DNA from: Vitis vinifera
Taxonomy: Eukaryota > Streptophyta > Magnoliopsida > Vitales > Vitaceae
Direction: 5' to 3'
DNA: 64,000 nucleotides
Assembly: GCF_030704535.1 (NCBI RefSeq)
Contig: NC_081821.1
Coordinates: 3,549,001-3,613,000, forward strand
How positions within the stretch are numbered: position 1 is the first letter of the stretch; each line of letters starts with the position of its first letter. Below are positions 34,560 through 46,252 of the stretch, in pieces. Made by a program: the position numbers and the translations under genes. A model generated the notes under the pieces. The model was not told the origin of the DNA, did no database searches, and saw only the letters and a list, made by a program, of their open reading frames with translations.

Positions 34560-36994
34560 TCTATTTTCTCAGCCACCTTTTCGTTTCCTAATTTATCGTC
34601 ATTTTCTCGCATTCAATCTTATTCTTCAAAGCGGTGCCGCATTTCAAGTTTTAAAACAATTTTATTATTAATTTATTCATTATTTAATAATAAATTCTCC
34701 CGACAAAATGACAAAAATGGAAACGGTAAAATTGATTAGGTACCCCTTGAGTTTTGGATAAATGTATTAGTGGCACTCATTTTCTGGAAATTTTATTTTA
34801 TTACCCAATTGTCTTGAATAAATACACAGACTGCCCCATTGAAAGATTGATAATTGAATAATCAATTTAATAAATCAAATTTAGTTAATTTAATAAATTT
34901 AACTATGTCCTTAAAAATGACAACAAATAAATTATTATAACTGTATTTAATATGATAGAGCAGATATGTCCGGAAATCTATCTTACAAATAAGAGAAAGA
35001 CATATTTAAATTAAGAATAAATTTTAAATTTTGAAGGTATTTAGTAAATCAGCTCAATGACTTAAAAGATATTTAATAACTTAATTCAAATTATTAAGAT
35101 GATTAAATATGTTTATCTTTTTAACTTTAAGTAATTAAAATATTTTTAATTTCAAATATTTTTTAATGAGAATATATTTTAACAACCATAATTTCGTATT
35201 TATAAGTTATTTTTTATAGTAAATATTTTAAGACTATTTTATATATCCAGGATATCTTAAATATGAATATTTAATAACTTGAAATAAATTTTAAGTTAAA
35301 TTTAGGAAACATTTTTAATATATATATATAAAAAAAATAAGTAATAAGTTTTAAGTCAATAAGTTAAAAAATAATTTAACTTTAAATTAATTTAAATCAA
35401 TAAGTAATAAATATTAGGTTTTACTTTAAAAATAAAATAATATTATATTTTATTTTTTAATATAAAATTAAGTGTAGTTCAAATATTTACTTTTTAAAAA
35501 TAGAAACGCATACTAACTTTTATATAAAATGTAAAAAAATAATTATTAAAATTTATCTTTAAAAAATGTTTTAAAAAACTATCTTAAAAAACTGAGATAT
35601 TAAAAAAAATTATTAATTTAAATTTGAAAAAATTTAAATTTCTTTATATAACAATTATTATATTTTATGAAGAACTTACTACTATTTTCTATTTTTTTTA
35701 TAAAAAAAGAAAAAAGAAAAAGAAATAATCCAAATAGGAGCATTAAAGCTGAAATTAGGAATGGATTTGAAGCCGTTACCAGTAATTGGTATTATTAGCC
35801 ATGCCAGCAGGGCTTGCCAGGAACTCAACAAGCAGTTGACTTAGGACGGGAGAAGAGGCCCTCAAGCTCCGGCCAATAGGGCCCCTGTGAAAATGATTAA
35901 GAATTGGCTCCCAGGTTCCAGCCTGTCAATTACTACTACCATCATTTCCATTCCAAGGCTCAATTCATACTCCCATTTGCCATTCCAAATAATATCATCT
36001 CCCTCCTTTCCAGTCTCCATTTTAACTTGCAACCATGAAAACAATTGTCCACCATTTCAAATCAAATCTCATCCTTGTACCGGCCGGATTCCCATACCAA
36101 CGGTTTGGAAAATTTTTCCTATTCATTAGCAAGGTTACTCAGACAACGATCTTGGGGCATAGTGTCATGCTTATTGCCTAAAACATGTATACACAGTTTA
36201 CAGAACCAATATATTGCCTTTTCCCCCATCAAAGTTTACATTATATTTCACATTTTGAAGTAGAATGCCTCTCAAGCAACCATAAAATAAAAAAATATAT
36301 AACAAAAAAAAAAAAAAATGCAAAACATGCAAGCAGGCCTACCAGTACAGTCTCTTGATGCAATTGAAGAACTATTTGAAACAGTTATATAATTTAAACA
36401 CTTCTTTTTGCTTTTCCTACTAATCAAACAACACATGAGTTAGTGTCCCAGAGGGGAGGCTCTACTTAAAGCCCTATTATACATCATTCAAATCAAAATC
36501 CCGACAGAAACATATAGAAGTACCAAATATTCTCTTTATCAGGACATAATATATATAAAAGAAATCTTGCAACCAAAAGGAACTTATGCCCGCTAGCAGT
36601 ACCCAGAAGCATCTATCAGGACAATTTAGCTTAATCTCATATATATAAATCTCCATGTTCATATTGTATTTGCCTTTATTTTTTGTTTTTGCCACTCATC
36701 TTCGCCCTTATTCTGCTTCGTCCTATTCCATGGAAGCTTTATCTTTTTCTCTTTTGTTCCCTTTTTTTAATCATGTGGTTTTTGCCTTTTTCCTTCTTTC
36801 TCTTTTTTTCTTTTTCTTTGTCAAGTAACAGGAAATCCAAATCAGATAAAGCTCCCTTGCACAGCATGCCACTATAATCTCCATAACAAAGACATTTTTA
36901 ACCTCAGCTTGAGCATGCAAGAAATGTCGTTCTTTCAGGCCATGTTTGCAGCATGGACAAGAGGACCATTTGGAGGGTGAATAATCTCTCGAAT
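34560..36994. other. AT-rich intergenic DNA between the kinesin promoter and the DUF789 gene
   Basis: Very AT-rich, especially 34860-35720. No coding similarity was recognised. The part near 36700-36990 is probably DUF789 3' UTR. Confidence 0.5.
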
Positions 36995-38798
36995 TCACCT
37001 GCGGTACATACCATGTGAAACAAAGAACTGGAAATCTGGGTGATTGACCTCCAGCAGTCTTAACCGGTTATCTGCAGCCTGCACGAGAGAATTCACCCGT
37101 TGATGCTCACATGTCCCATTTTGCCTCCATATGGAACCCTTGAACTTATAGGAAGCCATGCCAAAAACAGGTAATGAAATCTTTGGGATACCCTCCATCT
37201 CACTGGGATAGACCTCTACTGCAGCTTGTGTGCTTCCACCATCTGCAGAAATAATATTGCATCAAATCTAAGAGATGAATGGTTATAAAAATAATAATAA
37301 CAGTTAAAAAGAAAAATGAAAAACATCCTATATATCATGAGACAAACTACTTGCATAACGTCTGGCATGTTAATAACAGTGTATGATGTGGCTTTAACTA
37401 TAGTTGTCACACCTCTTACAGTGCATCACGTTATTTTTCCCCACCCATCATGGAGTGGTAAATGCACTAAAACTGAGAAAGCGTAAAAGGAAAATAAATG
37501 TTACACATATCTAGGAAGCACAATTGATTTTGAAGTGTGGTATGATTCATGGAGTACCAATCATACTGAATAAAGAATTTTGAAATTGGCTAGCCAAGCT
37601 TTATGGAAAAGAATGCTTAGAAGTCAAGAAACAAAGTATGCACCAAATGAGCAAAACCAAAATGATGCTCAGATAGATAGAAGCAAGACAAGAAAAAATG
37701 GAAATAGAACTGAAAGCATTTAACACAACTGAGGTCAAAATGAGAAGTAAGAAATTCAGAACCCTGCGTTTTGCAGAAAAGGACACAGATGTTAGGTATC
37801 AACATGCACAGAGAAACCCCTCAAAATCAAGACATGAGAACATGACCATATATAATTACCATACTAAATATCTTCAAGTGACTTGTCAAAATCAAGACAG
37901 ATGACATGGCTGTAAACAACAATTTCATGTGTCTCTATATTTATATATACACACAGTTTTTGATGGATAACTTTGTTTTACGTGGAAGAGAACCAGGGAC
38001 CTCCCCATCCCACCCAAACCATTGCCAGGTTCAGGAGCATATCTATATTGATGTGCGAGTTTGACATAGGTTTGACACAAGTTAATCTTCTGACCCATCC
38101 AACCCACCTAAGTTGCAATGCTACCTTAGATTGAATCAAAAAGTGATCTACAATTTCTGAACCATTTTATACAAATGATACTAAATTGGAAGAACACTCC
38201 ACTACAAAACTAAAATACTAAATAGATTATTGGTAAAGATTTTGCCTAAAGGATCCACCCATGCATAGAGACCCTTGCAAGAACCCCACTGTACCAAATC
38301 TCTCTTCAAGGAAACCTTTCAACTCTGACCTCCCTCCCTTATTAAACCATCATTGAAGGACTTCAATGAAAAAACACCCATGTCTAGTCTTTCTCCAATC
38401 AATCCCTACCCAAACCCACCCTTTCAACCTCACGCCACACAACATATCCAAGAATCTATGCACCATTGCCATCTACCCATCTTGAAACACCTTTAATAAC
38501 CAATGGATTAAAAGAAAAAACTCTCCCTTCCCACCTCTATAATCCATTACCCACACCTTTTTTATAGGTAGTTTTCTTTTTCATTACATTGAATGGAACT
38601 TAAAACCTACCCATGCCTAGTATAAATCCAGAAAAGGTGATTCACCCTTGCATTACACATCTAACCAAAGTTAAACACACCACTGCACCACAAGCCCTCA
38701 CAAGCACCCCCCCACCCCCCTCTCTTCCTTCCCTAAAGTCAATTTTCTAATTTTTGTGGTTTTGTGTGTAAGTTGTGTGTGTGTGTGTGTGTGTGTGT

Positions 38799-38833
<35 letters not shown>

Positions 38834-41800
38834 GAAAAAGGGAACAAAAGATTGCAATAGGTTAGGGTTACACCACCGCCTCTTATACTAAAAAAAAAAT
38901 GATAAAAATGCTTTCATACCGTATCAGACAACAAAGAAGACTAAAACTGATAATAAATAGCAACCACTCTCCTCCTCAAGCCAGTGCATATCTGCCATGA
39001 ACCTAGCTAGCCAAGAATAGTATGAAAACTTGTGATTGTACCCCTTCAGATAAGATATCCACAAGTTAATCTGCATAGATCGAACATAGGAGTGAAAAAC
39101 AAGCCAACATTTACCTAGACCATGCAAAATGTTTATGGCAACTTTACAACCATAATGCAACCTCATAGGCACTTTAGTGAAGCAATCCAGTTTGCCCAAC
39201 AAAATCCTAGACTAAAGCATCTCACACACACCGTGTTACTTCAAGCTCTGTTACCATGCATTGTAAGCAACAACCACCTATTGCTTTGTCTAGTTCTAGA
39301 TTTTCTCCAACAACAGGATAATAGTCATGAGTAGACCTTGTACAAGAGAGAGCCCCGCACAGCCTGCATTAATGTTTTGTGCATGGCTCTACTTTTCAGA
39401 TATGCTTCTTCACCATACAAGAAACCCTTTGTCAAAGTTGAATTCCACTTTCTCATACTTCTTCACACAACTGACATGGGCACTTCTCTCAATTGCATGC
39501 ACAAATTAGCCTACCATACCAACCATATAACCAATATCCAAAGAGTGTGAAGTAGATCAGTTACCTTACAAGCCTTTATATGACCAAGATTTCTCTCATA
39601 TTTATATTAAATAATACATAATGACAAAATACTCTTCAATTCATTTCCAAAAACTAATTTCATGGTAGATAGTCACCTTCTCCTAAGTCCACAATTATCA
39701 TTCCCCATATTTCTCCACTACCACTGTGACATCCCACGTCACTTAGGGAGGAGAAGTTCCTCACATTTCATAAGGAGTGGTGAATACTATGCAAAATCAA
39801 GCACCTCACGAGTCATGGGCCGAAGAAGACATCAAGTTTGTATGGGAGGTAAGTTGTGACGTCCCACATCATCTGGGAAGAAGAAATGGCATCCATATGG
39901 AGTGAAGACAGTGAACCCAAAGCGAACAATACCTACAACTCATGACAACTTCTCTTCTCTTTAGTCAAAATATAGAGCCTTTATTGAGGACTTCAATACT
40001 CTTGGTACCACCCCTCCTCCCACTATCAAAATGGAAGAATAAAAAAGGGCAAAAAAGGAAGAAAATGAGAAATAAATCACTTACTATAATTTAACTATTA
40101 ATGAACAAGATACCCTTGTCTTTTGTGAGGCTTCACTAGATCAAATGATCCATTTAAGCTAGCTACTTATGTAGTTTGAAGCCATGTTGGGTTTGAAAAT
40201 TAATCTTGAGAAAAGCGAATTAATCAGTAGTGGTGAGGTTGCCAATGTAGAGGATTTAGCTTCAAAGTTAGGGTATAGGGTGTATCTTGGGTTTTTTGTG
40301 GTGGAGGTTGGTGGTAGCTATATACTTTTTGTATACCTTGGGCTGCTTTTTTGGCAGCCCTTTCTAATATATCTTCCTTTTTATCTATAAAAATAATAAT
40401 AATAAAAAATAAATAAAAAATGGTTAGGGTATAGGGTGGAAGACCTATTGTCTACTTACTTAAGTCTCCCTTTAGGAGCTCTATTCAAGGAAAAAATAGT
40501 GTGGGATAGAATGGCAGAGTTTCATTGGAAGGTATCGATGTGGAAAAGGCAATATATTGTTAAAAGAGGCAAGCTTACTTTGATTCACAGTACCTTATCC
40601 AATTTATCTATCTACTTTATGCCCTTGGTTAGCATTCCTAGAAAGGTCAAACTGAGGCTTGAGAAGATTTAAAGAAATCTCCTACAGGGAGGCAGTGCTT
40701 TGGAAAAAAGTTGCATTTAGCGAAATGATTGATCATCTACAAAAAAAAGAGTAAGGGAGGGTTAGGCATTAAATCTCTTTCTTCCCTAAATAAGACACTT
40801 CTTGGTAAGGGGGGTTGGAGATAAACCTCTAAAGGAGCAGCTTTTTGGAAACAAGTTATTTAAGGTAAGTATGGAAAGGAAGAAGGGGGTTACATGTCAT
40901 GCATGGTAAAAGACAGGTATAAAGCCGGGTTATGGAACTCTATTAGAAAGAGGTGGAACATTTTCAACAATAAAGCATCCTTTGAGGTGGATATGGGAGA
41001 AATGCGAAGTTTTGGAAAGATAGATGGTGTGAGAAGGAACCAATATGCGTGTCTTTTCCCTCTTTGTATGTTTCATCGGAGATGTATGGGAAGAACGAGG
41101 GGAGGAAAGACACTAGAATCCTTATTTTGCTAGACAAGAATCCTTATTTTGCTAGACACTAATCCTTATTTTGCTAGACACTTCACCGATTGGGAGTTAC
41201 ACAATCTAAAGACTTTTTTCTGAAGGTTGCAAGGGAAATTTATGGAAAGGTAAGAGAAAAACAAGGTGGTGTGGGTGGACTCAAGGAATGGTGTCTTTTC
41301 AGTCAAAACTCTTTATTATATTCTAAAGATAGGGTGCACAATCCTTTTTCGAGAAGACATTATTTGGAATTCATGGGTCCCGAATAAATTGAGCTTTTTT
41401 GTTTCTTTGGAAGCTAGTTGGAGGAGGGTATTGACCTTAGATCAACTTCAGAGAGGATGGTCATTGGAAAACAAAATGCTACCGTTGTAAAAGTAAAGTG
41501 GAATCTATTAATCACATCTTCCTTCAGTATACTAAAGTAAGGGTGTTGTTGCAACTATTGTTCTCTTTATTTGGAGTTAGATGGGTCCTTCCTTCTTTGG
41601 TTAGGGAGACTCTCTTAAGTCAACATGGCTCCTTTGTGGGAAGAAAACACATGAAGGTATGGAGAGTTGCCCTGTTGCGTACTTTTTGAACATTGCGGAA
41701 AGAAACGAATTGAAAAGCATTTGAAAATGCAAAGCTATCAATTCAATTGTTAAAGATCTCCTTTGTTAAATGCTTATGGACATGGGTTAGGATGTATATT

Positions 41801-44800
41801 GTAGAAGGATCAATACCTTTAATCTATTTTGTAGATTAGGTGGGATCTAGATGGAGGGGGCAGTCTTTTGTATTTTCCTTCCTTTGAGCTATGCCTTTTG
41901 ATATCCTTTGTATACAACCTATGTACCTTGGTATATAATTTTAATTTATAAATATATCATTTTTGCTTAGTTATTAAATCTATTCATAAACTGAAGTTTT
42001 AACTCAGGGGCTATGATACACCAATACTTTAATTTCAACTAAAATACCCATGTTAATACGATATAACACAGGTGTGGGTGTGAGATCCTTGTCCAATACA
42101 ACATAGTTAAGCTATATCAATGTTAAAATTAAAAAACTTAAGTCGTATAAAATTTAAAAATAAATTAACTTCAAATTAAATAATTAAAAATATAAATTTT
42201 GGAAGTTTTCAACTAATAGATGTTCACTCAAAATCAACCATATATTTTCCTAAAAGTTCTTAACATTTATGGTAAATATTTAATATGATCTCATTTAATT
42301 TCCTAAAACTTCTCCTAAACATCCTATTAAAATAAAAAATTTAAGATAAATATAATAATTAATATAATAAAAAATCAAAATTAGCATATTAAAAATCTAA
42401 AGATAAATAGAAAATATATAATGTGCGGACATTCGATTAAAATAAACATATGATATTTAATATCATATCCAAGTACCTACACCCATAATTAAGACCCTTT
42501 TCAACCAAATCCCTATGTCCTAAGATTTTGGGATGCAAAGGATCTAACACCCACATAAATAACCGCACCTAACACCTGTACCCAAACCCATGTAACATGG
42601 TTGAGGGAAAAGAACTCAACCTAAAATCAAGGTCAATTATGATTCTAATCCCGATCAATTTAAGCTAATATAATATATAGATTTGCTTAAGCTTTTCACA
42701 AAAGAAAGGAATTATAGAAAAACAAAAATTCCTTCCTCTGATATTTTTTTAAATGCAATTGCAATATAGGAACTCATCAGCTACTAATGAAATAATCAAT
42801 TAGGTACCTTTTCTTAAATTTTTATATAAAGATAAATCATCCATATTCAGGTAAATGACATAAATGAGGAGAAGAGTTTGTACAACTATTCAATTGACAA
42901 AAAAAAAAAATTAACAGTTATACATCAAACTACAAATAAGAAGGAATTTCTCTTAAGAGTTTGTTGATTGAGAATGTTAAGTTAAGAGTAACAAAATACA
43001 GTTATCCAGACTACTGAAAATTCATAATTACCTTTCATGGGTGTAGAAAGAGAATGGTAAGTTAGAAAGCAAGCATCCAAATCCCTTAATGTCTGTCCCA
43101 TGGGTATTCGGTATATGGGATACCTACAATAATTCCATTAGAGAAAAAGAATCACTGATGTGTATCAGATACAAACCATTCTGATTTATAGATCATATTG
43201 ACATTACCATGCCACAGACATCCAACTGACAGGCAGCAGGTCACAACTTCTTAGTGTTTTCAGCTCAGGATACTCACGTGCAAGATCTAGTATCTGTAAC
43301 AATAATACAGCAAATGGCATAGGGCAGTCAATTCAGAGCGTTTAAGACCGAAAGTTTACTAAAGTCCATGTTATAAGAAACAACTACTAACCTTGTCGGC
43401 GAACGGTTCTCGACCATAAGGAGGATTGTGCTCAAGAAACTCAAAAATCAGGTGACCATGAGAATTGCTAGCCTCACTATCATCACTAGAAAAGCCTTCT
43501 TGAATTGTATTGTGTTTTTCCCTTAAAGACAACCTGCCCATTTGAATAGGAACATCACTTGCTGGATGGTGACAAGCCTGCTGCTCCCTAGAAAACTTCA
43601 TCCCTTTTTCAAATTCGTAATCATTACTTCCATCACTACTTGAGTCCCTGTAATAGTCACCATCACTGTCCTCGCCAGCTTGCCTATCCATATGAAAAGA
43701 AGTAACTCAGTCATGACCCATGAAACTATATCAGACACCAACAGGTATTGCATAAAGAACCATGCGAACACAGAGGTGGTGAACCCTCCAAAAGAAAATC
43801 ATTAAGATATTAAAATATCATAAAAATGGAATCAAAACACTGCAGATTAGTGAAAAAGCAAAAGGAAAGATTGCAGCCAAATCAACAGAGACCAAGATCT
43901 CCGGTATATTAAGTCAAAGAAGGTCTGTAGGCTCAACATGACTGTTAATCTCAATGTGGCACCAAAAAACCTTCAAAAAGCAAAACACAAATCCTTCATG
44001 ACACTATCAAGTGATAAAAAAGTAGATGAAAAGATATGGTGTAGACAACCTTTACCAAAAATTAGGCACAACACACAGGGTATATACAACCTCGATGTGT
44101 TAATAGTTAGACACATAATAATAATCTCCCCTTTTCCTTGAACGTAATAGCTCTTGCATTATCAGAAATCCAATCCTTCTAGGGAGGAAGTTTGATTTAT
44201 AAAATTGTGCCTGAAACATCATAGGAACCCCAGAACCAACATAAAATAGTTGTTTTCTGATAAGGCTTGTTTATTTGATTCCTGAACTTGCTTCAATCCA
44301 TATCATCTAGTTGTTTTCTTACACAAGAAACCAAGAATAAAATAAATAAGAAAGAAAGATTTACAGAAGAAAGATGAGACACACTTTTAAGGAAAATTTT
44401 CTTGATATTTGAGATGATTTTAGTCAGTATTTCATAATCCTCAGCATCACTATTGATAACAACATTATGATTATGATTATTAATGTTATTATTGTTATTA
44501 TTTAGTATACCAGTATATCATAAATGCCCAATTAAGTATTTCCATACTTTAGCAATTGATGAATCCACAAAACACTTACAGTTGTTGTTCAAACTCGCTC
44601 TTCACAAAACCTTAACAATTGAGTCATGAGAAATGCCTAAGCAGAAAAACTCATGAGATCCATGATCAAATCTCAAAACTTGATGGACTCTCATGCACAT
44701 CAAGAGGATACAATCAATGAACATACCCTCATTTCTTTTGCACAGGAACATTCATATTGAATAATATGTGTAAGAAGAAGACTCCTCTTGCCATAATGGA

Positions 44801-46252
44801 TACAGCATATTGGTGTCCAATCCATAGTTATATCACTGACTGAAAACCAGAATATGATCCATCAAAGTTTCTACATGAATCCCTTAATTCTTCGAGTAGA
44901 TATAGCAAAGAACATTCAAGTTTCTAGTTCCAAATGCACTATGCCCAACAATGAAAGAAAGAAGCTATTTTCTAATTTGATTAGCCACCAAAAAAACAAA
45001 TTAAGCTTATGGGGACAATCATTTCCCATACCCACCACAGAGAAGCAGCTATCATGAATCCCCTTCAACCCAGATAAATCAATTCAACAGCTACAGATGC
45101 TCAGGATTATGAATAAAGCAACTAAACACTTTAAAAAAAAATTCAAACTGAAAACTAACCAAAAAGGATAGTTAAACTTCTAAAAGAAAAGAAAAAAAAA
45201 ATCAAATGGAAAATTGGGTAAGAACAGAGAATGGTACTTACAGAACCAACGTTACATTGCTTCAACTAAAATCTTAAAGCAAACAAACAAAGAACCTTGA
45301 TCATATGGAAAGGAAAATGCAATAAAAAATATGATATTCAACTCAAAAAACCTGTACTCACATAATCACAGATATTAAAAGCTTACACACCCATATACAA
45401 ATCCGCACAGGTAAAACTAATCCCTCGATTCAGCATTCCATAACACAAATCCATACAGGTAAACTAATACCTTGATTTAGCATTCGAAGTTGTAGATTCA
45501 ACATATAATTGTATGCCTGATAAATATGGGACATAGTATTGAACAACAGGATCACTCCCATCCAATACCAAAGGCACTCCTGCCCCATACGCACTCCATT
45601 CCATAAAAGATTCCCACAAATCACCCAATGTGAAGTAATGTTGAAACTCAATGTCACAAGTCCTCAATCCCCTCATTGTAGTCTGCAAAATAACAAAATC
45701 ACAATTTTTTTCAGAACATAACAAACTGGCAAAAATCACCAATCACCTGCCCGTTTGGTTGTCAAGATAAAGGAGGAAAAAAAAATTAAAAAAAAAAAAA
45801 AAAAAAACTACCTAAATCCCACTAAGCCAAACAGGTCCCGATTATAGAAAACCTAACATTTAAAATTTTGATTTTCTTTCATTTTTTCTACATTTTCCCA
45901 GTAACCAAACAGGGCATACAAGTATCCAGATTATCTAAACCTTAGAGAAGTACTGCGCCGGCACTGAAGGAGTCGTCGATTCCAAGAACCGATCAAGGTT
46001 AGAAGGAGCTGTGGACGGCTCGGAAGAAGGCTTAGCAATCGAACATGAGGATGCCTCAGGGTTTCTATTCTCAGAAATCGCAGTTTTGCTCTTTGCAGAT
46101 GAAGCGGTTTTCTCAGTCACATCACTCTTAGCTTTCTGAAGCTGTTGCCTTTGTTGATTCTGATTCTTCCTCGCTTTCACGGGAATGTAGAACCGATCCT
46201 CACCATGAGCCCGCCGAAGCTGCAAACTAGTCCCCAACATCTCCACAGCCAC
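36995..46252 (-). CDS. DUF789 family protein, six exons, 413 aa
   Basis: Minus-strand exons: 46252-45941, 45682-45471, 43683-43392, 43293-43208, 43123-43032 and 37242-36995, all GT-AG with closing phases. The N-terminus (residues 1-104) is basic and Ser/Gln-rich ([20 protein letters not shown], then a low-complexity linker). The DUF789 domain proper starts with [18 protein letters not shown] and continues with [20 protein letters not shown] and [15 protein letters not shown]. After an acidic Ser/Asp-rich insert (about 176-240) comes [16 protein letters not shown]. The C-terminal core has [40 protein letters not shown] and [12 protein letters not shown], typical of the family. Function is unknown; the family is plant-wide. 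The last intron is 5.8 kb and carries LINE DNA in antisense. There are no internal stops, so I take the gene as intact. Confidence 0.9.
38774..38831. repeat. Compound microsatellite (TG)n-(GA)n in the DUF789 intron
   Basis: About 26 bases of TG/GT repeat are followed directly by about 31 bases of GA repeat. A poly-C stretch lies 60 bases upstream. Confidence 0.9.
39726..39890 (+). repeat. Pair of TGTGACRTCCCACRTCA motifs, LTR-like
   Basis: The motif occurs at 39726 and again about 128 bases later, each followed by a G/A-rich stretch (GGGAGGAGAAG, GGGAAGAAGAAA). The string is reminiscent of plant LTR termini, but neither a full LTR nor coding remnants could be traced nearby. Confidence 0.3.
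40267..40438 (+). mobile_element. Second LINE tail nested in the first, with 16-bp target-site duplication
   Basis: GTTAGGGTATAGGGTG is found exactly at 40267-40282 and 40423-40438. The 140 bases between do not belong to the surrounding reverse transcriptase frame. They end in a LINE-like 3' end (TTGGCAGCC..., TTTTTATCTATAAAAATAAT and an A-rich tail). Without them the host LINE frame continues from the LGYRV segment to the EDLLSTYL segment. So this is a younger, 5'-truncated insertion into an older LINE. Confidence 0.85.
41117..41180 (+). repeat. Three 20-bp tandem copies inside the LINE
   Basis: The same 20-mer (AATCCTTATT...TAGACA) occurs at 41117, 41139 and 41161, a period of 22. It interrupts the LINE coding remnant. 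Confidence 0.9.
45749..45915. mobile_element. Small MITE-like element in DUF789 intron 1
   Basis: GCCCGTTTGGTTG at 45749-45761 is mirrored by GTAACCAAACAGGGC at 45901-45915 (near-perfect inverted repeat). An additional inner copy, AGCCAAACAGGTCCC, is near 45824. The interior is A-rich. TGTTTGGTT-type ends are typical of plant hAT-like MITEs. No clear target duplication was seen. Confidence 0.45.

Larger units (their letters stand above)
40150..41950 (+). mobile_element. Degraded LINE (non-LTR retrotransposon) ORF2, antisense inside the DUF789 intron
   Basis: The plus strand in shifting frames gives the C-terminal half of a plant LINE polyprotein. In order: [19 protein letters not shown] and [20 protein letters not shown] of the reverse transcriptase end; [20 protein letters not shown]; then the zinc-binding RVT region with [20 protein letters not shown] and [15 protein letters not shown]. 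Stops and frameshifts occur throughout, so it is dead. It is oriented opposite to the host gene. The end near 41880-41950 is AT-rich. The 5' end is missing. Confidence 0.85.

Noticed and set aside
38924-39202. Suspected Copia retrotransposon remnant on the minus strand (LDCFTKVP-like string)
   Set aside because: Only a loose resemblance to the end of Copia RNase H; no neighbouring pol motifs could be found.
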